Source of the DNA: Muriicola soli
GTDB lineage: Bacteria; Bacteroidota; Bacteroidia; Flavobacteriales; Flavobacteriaceae
Direction: 5' to 3'
Length of the DNA: 64,000 nt
Assembly: GCF_004139715.1 (NCBI RefSeq)
Contig: NZ_CP035544.1
Coordinates: 1,922,001 to 1,986,000, forward strand
In this document: positions 8,001 to 16,004 of the stretch, in pieces
How positions within the stretch are numbered: position 1 is the stretch's first letter
Layout: each line of letters opens with the position of its first letter
Translations under genes and position numbers: made by a program
The notes under the pieces: generated by a model
Told to the model about the DNA's origin: nothing
Seen by the model: only the letters and a program-made list of their open reading frames with translations
The model's database searches: none

Positions 8001-8408
8001 ATGAAATCCTATATTTTCTTTCTTCTCTTGTTTGTTTTGGTCTTATGGGCTTGCTCTCAGCCGTCACCCAGCACGATCTCCACTTCAAAAAAGGGGATGA
8101 TCAAAATAACCATTATGTATCCCACCGGGGACAGCAGCAGCTTTGACATGGACTACTATTCCCAAAAGCACATGCCTATGGTAGCGCGTTTGCTTGGCGA
8201 TTCCCTAAAATTTCTCGAGATCGATAAGGGGCTTTCAGGCAGGACTCCTGACGAACCGAGTCCGTATATGGCTATCGGCTATCTCTATTTCGATCAATTG
8301 TCTGCCTATCAGAATTCTTTTGGCCCGCATTCGAAAACCATCCTGAACGACATTCCGAACTACACTGATGTTCAGCCGATATTGCAAATTAGTGAAGTGT
8401 TGGAATAA
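8001..8408 (+). CDS. EthD-domain lipoprotein
   Basis: 135 residues. A lipoprotein signal with lipobox LWAC (Cys18) is followed by a ferredoxin-like EthD domain: MIKITIMYPTGDSS, then FDMDYYSQKHMPMVARLL, and a C-terminal segment with TDVQPILQISEVLE. EthD proteins are small dimeric alpha-beta barrels, some of them involved in ether or polyketide degradation; a lipid-anchored form is less common. It lies 70 bp after the serine hydrolase gene, and a shared transcript is possible. Confidence 0.8.
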   Translation: MKSYIFFLLLFVLVLWACSQPSPSTISTSKKGMIKITIMYPTGDSSSFDMDYYSQKHMPMVARLLGDSLKFLEIDKGLSGRTPDEPSPYMAIGYLYFDQLSAYQNSFGPHSKTILNDIPNYTDVQPILQISEVLE

Positions 8409-8450
8409 AGGAAGGATCAGAAGATAAAACCTTACGACTCTTTAATAAGA

Positions 8451-8669
8451 TTAAGCCAATTTAGAAGTTCTCTTTCTGGTCTTAAAAGACAATTCCTTTT
8501 TGATCCTGCTGTTCTTAAAACGGTAAAGACGAGCAACGCTGTTCTCTTTGGCAGTTTCAGTAACGATCTCTTTCGCAGCAGTTTCAACCTTAACCTCAGC
8601 AGTGTTTTCCTGAGCCTGGGCAGCGAAGCTGATAAAGAAGATAAAGAAGATGGTTACTAGCGTTTTCAT
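8451..8669 (-). CDS. Small secreted peptide, cassette copy 4
   Basis: 72 residues, almost identical to copy 3 (one residue changed). It has a signal peptide to AQAQ, the conserved SVARLYRFKNSRIKKELSFK core and the end RTSKLA. It lies tail-to-tail with the EthD gene at a distance of 42 bp, the only copy not directly abutting its neighbour's stop. Confidence 0.85.
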   Translation of the reverse strand: MKTLVTIFFIFFISFAAQAQENTAEVKVETAAKEIVTETAKENSVARLYRFKNSRIKKELSFKTRKRTSKLA

Positions 8670-8842
8670 GTCTTGCGTTTTATATATATAAAACGCAAAC
8701 ACAGGGGGTTCACCGGGGTGCCGTTCGCTGAAAAACCCTTATTTTTCGGTATCTGACAAGAACCTGGGTAAAGTGCAAAAAATCATCGGTGAAAGTCGCT
8801 AACCCCAAAAACCTCTTACCGAAAAAAGGTGTCGTTAATCGG
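8452..8842 (-). repeat. Peptide cassette, copy 4
   Basis: This is about 390 bp, near-identical to copies 2 and 3: peptide gene, palindrome and conserved upstream block up to GTGTCGTTAATCGG. The following 186 bp up to mscL show no supported gene. Confidence 0.88.
8673..8698 (-). promoter_or_regulatory. Perfect 26-bp palindrome before peptide gene copy 4
   Basis: Same palindrome as at 3389 and 6205, again 3 nt upstream of the start codon (8669). Confidence 0.75.
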
Positions 8843-9028
8843 CAGATAACGCTATTGAAAGAGACCCTAAAAGTCCCCTTTTTGCCTTTTATCTCCCCTC
8901 GATCTTTCATATTCTTGCAAAAGTCTGAGAATTCCCTACATTTATTTCCGGGTACTGATCTCATTGAATCAGGACCTTTTTAAAGTCCAAACCATCCCCC
9001 GGGGATATAACTTAATTAGACAAGACAT

Positions 9029-9478
9029 ATGAAATTCAGACTTCTGGAAGAATTTAAGGAATTTGCGGTTAAAGGAAATATGATCGACATCGCCATTGGT
9101 GTGATCATTGGCACAGCCTTTAACAAGGTAGTGGATGTACTGGTTAAGGAGATTTTTCTCCCGCCCCTCTCCTTTTTGACAGACGGTGTTAACTGGGAAA
9201 ATAAAAAATGGATCATACGTGAGGCCATAGTCACCGATGGTGTGGCCAATCCCGAACAAATCGCCATAGGCTATGGGAAATTGATTGAGGCTACCTTTGA
9301 TTTCCTGATTATTGGCTTTACCGTCTTCCTGGTGGTGAAGTTTATGAACACCCTGCGGAATCAGGCCCAGGACCCCAAGGATGTAAAAGTCTCCACGCCC
9401 AAAGACATCGAATTGCTCAACCGCATCGCCGATCTTATGGAAAAACAGGTGGAACTCACAGAACAAAAGAAATCCTGA
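9029..9478 (+). CDS. mscL: Large-conductance mechanosensitive channel
   Basis: 149 residues. The N-terminus (LLEEFKEFAVKGNMIDIAIG, then VIIGTAFNKVVDVLV) is the classic MscL TM1 region, and TM2 lies near residues 86-108 (TFDFLIIGFTVFLVVKFMN), followed by the C-terminal amphipathic bundle. The channel opens under membrane tension to release solutes during osmotic downshock. The length fits the family. Confidence 0.96.
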   Translation: MKFRLLEEFKEFAVKGNMIDIAIGVIIGTAFNKVVDVLVKEIFLPPLSFLTDGVNWENKKWIIREAIVTDGVANPEQIAIGYGKLIEATFDFLIIGFTVFLVVKFMNTLRNQAQDPKDVKVSTPKDIELLNRIADLMEKQVELTEQKKS

Positions 9479-9544
9479 TCGCCAATCCTAAAATCACTTG
9501 AACAAGACATTTTTAATAAATAAGTCGACCTTATACCGCATTTC

Positions 9545-10336
9545 ATGATTAAATTCTTTCGACGAATAAGACAGCGCCTTCTGGCGGAAAACAAATTGTC
9601 AAAATACCTGCTCTACGCTATAGGAGAAATCCTTTTAGTGGTGATCGGGATCCTCATTGCCCTGCAAATAAACAATGCCAATGAAACGAGGAAGGAAAGG
9701 GCCATCGAAATCAATTATCTCAAAAATTTAAGGGCAGATTTGCTGCTCGAAATAGAGAATAATAAAAGCTTTAGCGAATATCGTTTCGAAAAGGCCAGGA
9801 GCAGTACTCAATTGTTGAACACAAGCCTGCCTGAAAGTATAGAGGATGTACAGCGGTATACCGATTTATATGAAAATGTCTTTATCTGGCAAGGGTTCGT
9901 CCCCAACAATAATACGTTTAAGGAACTGCTGGGTTCTGGAAATCTCAGCCTGATCAAGAACGACACCATTAAAAACGCCCTTCTGGAACTCGATAATTTC
10001 TATGCCGATATCTCCGGGGGCGAATACCATATGCGCAGAGAATATGAGAAATTTCTTTACGATCGCTCTGTAGAAAATACGCGCGCTCTTGCTTTTTTTG
10101 ATGATAGAAAGCCACAATACGGCTTCCCGGAGCGACTTACCTATGGAGACATACCCAAATCACTGCATCCCCAGCTTATTGAAGATGCCCAATGGTTGTA
10201 CAGGGACCAGACCTTTAATAACGGGCTGCGTCTGGCGATGATGAACAATGGTTTTCTGGCTAATATCCACCGAAACATGAATGAGCAGATCGAAAAGCTA
10301 ATAGATCTGGTTGAAGAGGAAATTGCGAAAGGCTGA
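9545..10336 (+). CDS. DUF6090 family membrane-anchored protein (A)
   Basis: 263 residues. The N-terminal block is diagnostic: MIKFFRRIRQRLLAENKLSK, then one membrane helix YAIGEILLVVIGILIALQIN near residues 26-45, then a long helical domain. DUF6090 proteins are frequent in Flavobacteriia, often in tandem, with unknown function. Two complete relatives (13166, 13944) and one degenerate copy (14722) lie within 5 kb. Confidence 0.85.
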   Translation: MIKFFRRIRQRLLAENKLSKYLLYAIGEILLVVIGILIALQINNANETRKERAIEINYLKNLRADLLLEIENNKSFSEYRFEKARSSTQLLNTSLPESIEDVQRYTDLYENVFIWQGFVPNNNTFKELLGSGNLSLIKNDTIKNALLELDNFYADISGGEYHMRREYEKFLYDRSVENTRALAFFDDRKPQYGFPERLTYGDIPKSLHPQLIEDAQWLYRDQTFNNGLRLAMMNNGFLANIHRNMNEQIEKLIDLVEEEIAKG

Positions 10337-10398
10337 CCGGACAGTATAATTTAGCCCTAAAGCAGGGAAAAAGAGGTAGAATAAGATTTTATTATTCT

Positions 10399-10406
10399 TA
10401 AATTTG
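10399..10406 (+). promoter_or_regulatory. -7 box (TAAATTTG) abutting the ArsC-like gene
   Basis: TAAATTTG matches TAnnTTTG and ends only 3 nt before the ATG at 10410. If used, transcription would begin at or near the start codon and give a leaderless mRNA. It could also be chance in AT-rich DNA. Confidence 0.35.
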
Positions 10407-10409
10407 GGC

Positions 10410-10775
10410 ATGGGAGAAATTGCGTCATCAGATCGGCAGATCACTTTATTTTACAGTTCCGAATCTTCAAAGGGCAAACAGACCCTGGCCTATGCCAAGG
10501 CGGAGGGAATTGCCATCCGGGAAATTGATATTTTAAAAAGCAAGCTAACGGGCACACAGATCTCCGAATTAGCCGCCCGTTTAAAGCTGGAGATCAAAGA
10601 CCTGGTAAACCAGGACCACCCTTCCTATGCCAAAAAATTTGAGCAGCACGACTTTTCTGATAACGACTGGATAAAAATGATCCGAAATCATCCCGAGATC
10701 CTCAGGCAGCCCATCGCCCTTCGTGGGGATAATACGGTAATGGTAGAAACCCCTACGGATATTATCAAAATTTAG
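10410..10775 (+). CDS. ArsC/Spx-like protein lacking the catalytic Cys
   Basis: 121 residues. The C-terminal part (MIRNHPEILRQPIALRGDNT, then MVETPTDIIK) is typical of the ArsC/Spx thioredoxin-fold family. In arsenate reductases the N-terminal segment reads like YNPRCSKSRQT; here it is YSSESSKGKQT, with Ser19 at the Cys position and Lys23 replacing Arg. Arsenate reduction is therefore unlikely. Related flavobacterial proteins of this size are annotated only as ArsC family, and a thiol-independent or regulatory role is possible. The upstream TTG at 10404 is disregarded in favour of the ATG. Confidence 0.75.
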   Translation: MGEIASSDRQITLFYSSESSKGKQTLAYAKAEGIAIREIDILKSKLTGTQISELAARLKLEIKDLVNQDHPSYAKKFEQHDFSDNDWIKMIRNHPEILRQPIALRGDNTVMVETPTDIIKI

Positions 10776-11235
10776 TTCAAGCGCTAATAGAAATAAAATC
10801 CTCCTAGCCTGTTTTATTTGGTCGGGTAATGGCTATCGACAGTCCCATCCAGTCATGTATTTTTCTTTCAATCTGAAGGATTAATAAGATCGTGAACTTG
10901 GAAGCCCAACTTTCTGTATATGGGGATTAATTCGCCAGATCAAAAGTGCCGCTCTCAATATTGTTTCATAGATAAAGTTGAAAGTATTACCAAAGTCAGG
11001 GATTTAATCGTCTTTATTTTAAGATTTGATAAAAAGTATCGCCCTATTAAGTATTTGTCTAACTGTGTTTTAAATCGTACATTACTTACAACTGATCTCC
11101 CCTCTTCTATTATTGATTACCTATAGTTTAATACAAAACTTTTTCTATAGCTTTTTAGAAATGGTATATCCTATATTAGTCAGGAAACAAAAGACTAAAA
11201 GCAAAAAAAATAATTACCAACTAAACCAATTAATT
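10776..11235 (+). other. 460-bp AT-rich stretch without a supported gene
   Basis: Open frames here are short and have no recognisable product. On the minus strand around 10870-10930 a short frame reads IYRKLGFQVHDLINPSD but is closed by an upstream stop, so it could at most be a decayed gene end. No tRNA or strong hairpin was seen. Confidence 0.5.
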
Positions 11236-11763
11236 ATGAGAAAACGATTCGTAATTCTTACCGTATTAGCGGCAACTTTATTTGCCTGTACCAGTGATGC
11301 AGAGTTCAATGACGATCTTGAACTGATTAATCAGGAGGTCAATTTAAAAGCGGCCAAAGAACGTCCTTTTAAAATCAAAAAGGTAGAAGGTACTTATAAC
11401 TTCTTTCCGGGTGACGGTGCACCGTGTTTGGCATTGTCTCTGAATGCTTCCGGTGAAGGAACTATGACACATCTGGGACGCAGCACAATGTTTGAGGAAT
11501 GGTGTTCTAACGGTCCGGCTGACCTTGGTACTAGAACAATCATTATTACAGCTGCCAATGGAGACGAATTAAGAGGCTACCATACCACTATTGATTTTAT
11601 TAATGATTCTCCTACCACTTTTGTAGAAACATTGATCTTTGACGGGGGAACCGGTAGGTTTGAAAACGCCACAGGTGTATTTATTGAAACTGTAGTAGTT
11701 ACTGAAGCCTCGGAATCCTCTGGCACATTTGTGATGAGCGGAGAGGGAACGATAACGTATTAA
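11236..11763 (+). CDS. Small lipoprotein, beta-rich, unknown function
   Basis: 175 residues from the ATG at 11236, which begins a lipoprotein signal MRKRFVILTVLAATLFAC (lipobox LFAC, Cys18). The mature part is rich in Thr, Gly and Asn with strand-like segments (VEGTYNFFPGDG, FDGGTGRFENATG, SGTFVMSGEGTITY), suggesting a small beta-barrel. A longer frame beginning at 11113 would bury the signal peptide. The gene stands alone and ends at a strong terminator. Confidence 0.8.
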   Translation: MRKRFVILTVLAATLFACTSDAEFNDDLELINQEVNLKAAKERPFKIKKVEGTYNFFPGDGAPCLALSLNASGEGTMTHLGRSTMFEEWCSNGPADLGTRTIIITAANGDELRGYHTTIDFINDSPTTFVETLIFDGGTGRFENATGVFIETVVVTEASESSGTFVMSGEGTITY

Positions 11764-11784
11764 TAAGCGTACTTAATCTTTTGG

Positions 11785-11823
11785 TCATTCCAAGTATCAG
11801 ATGCTTGGAATGATTTTTTTTTT
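11785..11823 (+). terminator. Rho-independent terminator after the lipoprotein gene
   Basis: A perfect 10-bp stem (TCATTCCAAG pairing with CTTGGAATGA) with a 9-nt loop is followed by a run of ten T. It begins 21 bp after the stop codon at 11763. Confidence 0.9.
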
Positions 11824-12190
11824 GCTTGAAAAAGCCACCTGGTATTTTCATTCTGGTCCTCAATTACCTCTTTTAAAAAATAATAACGGAAGCGAGTATG
11901 GAGAAATATTTCACTAGCAGAATATGATGAAACTACAGAATACAAAGTTGGATAACACCATAAATGATGGATTCATTGCTTTTTTTTAAAGAGTATCTGT
12001 AAGCAGTTTCGAAACTCCAATGAGCCTTCCCTTTTTTCTATCCTAGAAGCAAATGGTACTGATATTGCTAAATTCCTTAAACGCTGTTTATATTTTATTC
12101 TATTTTTAAAGACTTGAAGCTAAGTAAAAAGCTTCGATATATTCACCTAAAGTTATGAATCGAATACATCTCCTCTGCCAACAGACTTTG
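11824..12190. other. Gene-free stretch between terminator and PD40 gene
   Basis: 367 bp of AT-rich sequence. A short inverted repeat (GAAGCT ... AGCTTC) occurs near 12115-12135. No credible coding frame was seen; the 61-codon minus-strand frame here overlaps the terminator and has no family signature. Confidence 0.45.
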
Positions 12191-13138
12191 ATGAAGACAC
12201 TAAAATTACTCTCTACCTTATTGATACTCTTGTCCTATCCTGGAATCGGCAATGCCCAACCCCCTTCTCAACTCTCCAAAGTCTACACTTCAGAATCCCC
12301 GCAAGTATTGGCGCCAGGGTTGATTTCTACCCTGCAGGGAGAATACAGTGCCACCTATGACTCCAGTAGGGATGAACTTTATTTTATGAGAAGGACCCCG
12401 GGCGTGTTCGACTATACGATCTACACTTCCAGGCTTACTAAAAAGGGATGGACTACGCCTGCCGTTGTGTCATTTTCAGGAAAGTACAGGGATGCTGCTC
12501 CTTATCTGTCACCGGACGGTAACACCCTTTTCTTTGATTCAAAAAGGCCCTCCCCTGAAGTAGCACCCAATTCCATCAACATTTGGTATTCAAAAAGGAC
12601 TAAGAAGGGCTGGGGGAAACCTGAATTTTTAGTGGCTCCTTCAATAAATTCTGAGGATGAGCCAGTTGTGGGGCAGGACGAATTTGGCCCGGCTGTTGAC
12701 GCAAAGGGGACACTTTATTTCTATTCCTTCAGGGAGCCCTACCGAGGTGGTGCTCACTATACTTCCACACCACCCAATTACAAAACAATTCGTTTGAATA
12801 CCGCATTGCCTGATCCTTCGTCCCGGACCTTTGTCTCATACCTCTACATCTCCCCGGATGGGAAACTGGCCTTGCTGGAAGGCAGAGCTACAGACCGCAG
12901 AGACACCGATATTTTCTGTTCCTGCAAAACGCAGGACGGCAGTTGGACAACACCTATGGCTCTTCCCATGATCAATACAAGAGCTAACGAAGGCGGCCCG
13001 TCATTGACTACGGACGGGAAATATATTCTCTTTACAAGTAACAGGGCCTCCGGGAATAGCTCCGCATTAAATGCAAACCTTTATATTGCAAAAGCTACAA
13101 GCTTCATTGCCAATTGCCGAGCGAAGGCTGAAAAGTGA
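12191..13138 (+). CDS. Exported PD40 (TolB-like) beta-propeller protein
   Basis: About 315 residues from the ATG at 12191, which starts a signal peptide (MKTLKLLSTLLILLSYPGIG, cleavage near NAQ). An upstream ATG at 12155 would add 12 residues before the signal. Several blade motifs are visible: SPDGNTLFFDSKRP, SPDGKLALLEG and TTDGKYILFTSNR. These are WD40-like PD40 repeats, found in binding or scaffolding proteins of the periplasm. No enzyme domain is attached. Confidence 0.78.
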   Translation: MKTLKLLSTLLILLSYPGIGNAQPPSQLSKVYTSESPQVLAPGLISTLQGEYSATYDSSRDELYFMRRTPGVFDYTIYTSRLTKKGWTTPAVVSFSGKYRDAAPYLSPDGNTLFFDSKRPSPEVAPNSINIWYSKRTKKGWGKPEFLVAPSINSEDEPVVGQDEFGPAVDAKGTLYFYSFREPYRGGAHYTSTPPNYKTIRLNTALPDPSSRTFVSYLYISPDGKLALLEGRATDRRDTDIFCSCKTQDGSWTTPMALPMINTRANEGGPSLTTDGKYILFTSNRASGNSSALNANLYIAKATSFIANCRAKAEK

Positions 13139-13165
13139 GAAGAAACAAAGACCAACCCTTAAACC

Positions 13166-13951
13166 ATGATTAAATTCTTCAGGAGAATTCGCCAAAGCTT
13201 ACTTATGGAAAATAAAACCTCCTCATACATCAAATACGCACTTGGTGAAATCATACTCGTCGTTATAGGGATTCTCATCGCCCTTCAGATCAATACCTGG
13301 AATACCCAGAGGATAGACCGCGCTAAGGAACAGGAGTATCTGCTCAACCTTGTCGAAGATATTAAAGCACAACAAATCCTCGTGAATGATCAGATCAATC
13401 ATGAAAAAAAGATGAGGCTACAGGTGGAGAAGGCATTGGTCCATCTCAATTCTGAGTCGATCAACGCAGATACCGTTAATAAATACATCACTAACATAAC
13501 GCGAAAATCCTTTGTTGTTAACGACCCCACCTTCCAGGATCTTAAAAGTTCAGGTAACATCCTGTTGATAAGGAACAATGCGCTGCGGAAAAAAATCCTG
13601 TCGTTTTACCAATACTTGGACTATAGTGCCCTGGTTATACAAACCAGTAATGAAACCGGAATTTCAGAATTCAGGGATTTTCTAATGAAATATCCGGTAG
13701 TGAATATCAACTTCAAAGACACTTTTAAAGTGGCAGGCAATATAGACTGGTCGGTGAAAACCGTATCCATTCCCTGGGCGAAAAAGTTGCAGGAGGATAA
13801 ACTGAATAACAAAGAGTTTCTATTTGTTGTTTTAAACCATGTAGCGCAAAGAGGGAGAAACAGCAGTGTACATATTGATATCATGCAGCGTATGGAAAAG
13901 CGGATCATAGCGATGCAAAATGATATTGAACAAAATTTAGATAATGATTAA
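13166..13951 (+). CDS. DUF6090 family membrane-anchored protein (B)
   Basis: 261 residues. The N-terminus (MIKFFRRIRQSLLMENKTSS, then LGEIILVVIGILIALQINTW) matches the DUF6090 signature, with one membrane helix and a long helical remainder. It overlaps the next DUF6090 gene by 8 nt, so the two are translated from one message and may work as a pair. Confidence 0.85.
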   Translation: MIKFFRRIRQSLLMENKTSSYIKYALGEIILVVIGILIALQINTWNTQRIDRAKEQEYLLNLVEDIKAQQILVNDQINHEKKMRLQVEKALVHLNSESINADTVNKYITNITRKSFVVNDPTFQDLKSSGNILLIRNNALRKKILSFYQYLDYSALVIQTSNETGISEFRDFLMKYPVVNINFKDTFKVAGNIDWSVKTVSIPWAKKLQEDKLNNKEFLFVVLNHVAQRGRNSSVHIDIMQRMEKRIIAMQNDIEQNLDND

Positions 13952-14672
13952 ATTCTTCCGGAAAATTCGCTACAACCTTATGGATCAGAATAAGACTTCC
14001 AAATACTTAAAATACGCCATTGGCGAGATCATCCTCGTAGTTTTCGGTATTTTAATAGCACTGCAAATCAATACCTGGAATGAAAACAGAAAGGAAAAGA
14101 AGATAGCACAACAGTATTTGATCGGGATGCAAAATGACATCAAAAACGACCTAAAACAAGTTGATGAAATTCTTCAAGAGCAGATCTTGGCTATCAGCCT
14201 GATCTCCAGTATTGATGACGTTTTTACGGAAGCGTTCCACGAACCGGAAAAACACGCGAGTTTCTACAATGCGCTTGATACAAATGAGGTCAAAATACTT
14301 TTTAGCCGAGGGAAATCGTACCGAACCCGAAGAGGCACCTACAATTCCCTGATTTCAGATGGCAAGTCGGGCTTTATCAAAAATCGGGAAGCCTTTCAAC
14401 TGATACAGGAGATCTACGACGAAGAAAACCTGAGAGTCGCTAGTTCATACGAAGTCATTAAAGAAATCGAAAGCAAGATCATTTTGACCTATCCTTACGA
14501 AAAAATGCACTGGACGTATTCGGATCTAAAAAAATCAAAAGACGACAGAATTTTTTTAGATCTCGCCAACTTCACAGAACAGAAATTCTTTTATGCCGGA
14601 AACCTCTTTAGGCTTAAAGAAAAAATGCTGGCAGTTTTACTATTGTTCGAGAAAGAAATTGAAGAGAATTGA
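13944..14672 (+). CDS. DUF6090 family membrane-anchored protein (C)
   Basis: 242 residues. It opens with MIKFFRKIRYNLMDQNKTSK and the membrane helix IGEIILVVFGILIALQINTW. The first residues are near-identical to copies A and B, while the C-terminal domain has diverged, a pattern common in arrays of this family. It starts inside the last codons of copy B (8-nt overlap). Confidence 0.85.
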   Translation: MIKFFRKIRYNLMDQNKTSKYLKYAIGEIILVVFGILIALQINTWNENRKEKKIAQQYLIGMQNDIKNDLKQVDEILQEQILAISLISSIDDVFTEAFHEPEKHASFYNALDTNEVKILFSRGKSYRTRRGTYNSLISDGKSGFIKNREAFQLIQEIYDEENLRVASSYEVIKEIESKIILTYPYEKMHWTYSDLKKSKDDRIFLDLANFTEQKFFYAGNLFRLKEKMLAVLLLFEKEIEEN

Positions 14673-14721
14673 TATCCGATAAAATAAGCTCTGGTGAAGG
14701 TCAACCGAAGAAATAATAATT

Positions 14722-14995
14722 ATGATAAAGTTCTTTAGGCCATAAGACAGCGGTTGTAAATGAAAATGCGCCGGGCGTGGAAGGCGGGATAGGTGCCTCT
14801 ATTGGGCGCTTTGAGACCTTTGCCCCTGCTACAGACCTGCAGGCCAGTGGTATAATCTACCACATCCCCTTCTCGCTGGGACTGGCCCTGGGACCCGGGA
14901 ATAATATAGATATCGCCTTTACCTACTATTTTCACCCCACCGTGAGGCAATTTGCCGGGGCCGCAGCCTTTGGTCTGTCTATTCCGCTTCAGTAG
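14722..14995 (+). pseudogene. DUF6090 remnant joined to a beta-barrel fragment
   Basis: The first bases encode MIKFFR, then one base is missing and a stop follows; the DNA ATAAGACAGCG is the same as in the start of DUF6090 gene A. From about 14745 another frame continues through GFETFAP-type sequence: GGIGASIGRFETFAP, then FSLGLALGPGNNIDIAFTYY and the end FGLSIPLQ. This resembles the C-terminal strands of an outer-membrane beta-barrel protein. Neither part has a complete gene. The last 7 bp overlap the convergent DUF481 gene. Confidence 0.6.
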
Positions 14996-15747
14996 CTCTT
15001 TAGGGTAAATCCAAAGGACAGAATCCGGTCTTCCTGCTTCTGGTTCTCTATGACCAGACTTTCATAGGTATTGAGGTAGTTGATTTTAAAGTTTAAGAAC
15101 TTCCAAAGGGGCATTTCAAGACCTATATCGGAACGCCAGCGATAGTTATCACTCTGCTGCAGGGAAGGCTGATAATAGCTTTCGTGGCTTAATACGAGTT
15201 TTCCTTTAATCAATTCGTATTTTCCGTAAATCCAGATGGTGCCCCTTAAGGTATTTATCGTTGGATCTCCGTTGTAATTGACTCGATTAAAGTTCGCTTC
15301 AGAAAATTGAGTTCGCTCGTATTCACTTGAAAGTGAAAATTTTAACCAATGCTTCTTTTTGTCCAGCACTTTAAAAGTAATACCGGCACCTACCAGATAA
15401 CGCAGGTCTATTCTTCTTCGAAAATTAGTGCTAAAAAATCCCAGCACAAGGGGATATATTTTACGATCGGGATTGAGGTATAGAAAATTGAGGCTTAGGA
15501 TGTCTTCATCGGCTTTTTCTTTGCCAAATTCCTGATAAACGTAAGAATTACTGGTTTTAAAAACATAATTCCTGAACGGGATAAAACTAAAATCGGACCT
15601 TGCCCTGAAAATAACGGTCTCCACATTTCCGCCCTGCCAAAACCCGGTTAAAGACAGATTGGCTTTTACCTTTAAGGTATCGCTTTCATTGATTTGGGCC
15701 GAAAGGCTTGCAGAGAATAAAAAAAGAATGAACAATGCCTTATTCAT
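14989..15747 (-). CDS. DUF481 outer-membrane beta-barrel protein
   Basis: 252 residues with a signal peptide (residues 1-17, ending LSAQ). Strands with alternating aromatic and polar residues run to the end (NLSLTGFWQGGNVETVIFRA, YYQPSLQQSDNYRWRSDIGL), closing with FGFTLKSY. DUF481 proteins are predicted salt-inducible outer-membrane porin-like barrels. The size is usual for the family. It is transcribed alone, away from the DUF2846 gene. Confidence 0.82.
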   Translation of the reverse strand: MNKALFILFLFSASLSAQINESDTLKVKANLSLTGFWQGGNVETVIFRARSDFSFIPFRNYVFKTSNSYVYQEFGKEKADEDILSLNFLYLNPDRKIYPLVLGFFSTNFRRRIDLRYLVGAGITFKVLDKKKHWLKFSLSSEYERTQFSEANFNRVNYNGDPTINTLRGTIWIYGKYELIKGKLVLSHESYYQPSLQQSDNYRWRSDIGLEMPLWKFLNFKINYLNTYESLVIENQKQEDRILSFGFTLKSY

Positions 15748-16004
15748 GCGGTTTCAATAGGGATTGGTTTTATAAAATCGCCTGAAATATAAATATTTAT
15801 TTATTTATGGTTTTCGGCCTGTTTAACAATTGTACTGTCAGACTTATTATTTTACATTTACATTGGTAAAAATTCAGATGGCAAGTCAGCGATTCCAATC
15901 GTAATTTAACCTCAAAAAAGCTTTTGCCCTTAATCAGTAAAAATATCTTTTCATCTTCATCGTTAACTTCATATAAAATCAATCCGTAATAACAATCAAT
16001 TACC

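Noticed and set aside
1017-8842. Idea that the four peptide cassettes are an insertion sequence or CRISPR-like array
   Set aside because: No transposase or terminal inverted repeats are seen, and the spacing (2-3 kb with full genes between) does not fit CRISPR.
8969-9466. 165-codon minus-strand frame opposite mscL
   Set aside because: mscL is certain on the plus strand; the antisense frame has no recognisable product.
10870-10930. Minus-strand fragment IYRKLGFQVHDLINPSD resembling a gene end
   Set aside because: It is about 20 codons long and closed by an upstream stop; too short to assign to any family.
10920-11126. 68-codon plus-strand frame in an AT-rich gap
   Set aside because: Basic, low-information product without family match, promoter or ribosome-binding signal.
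11760-11945. 61-codon minus-strand frame after the lipoprotein gene
   Set aside because: It spans the strong terminator hairpin and has no recognisable product.
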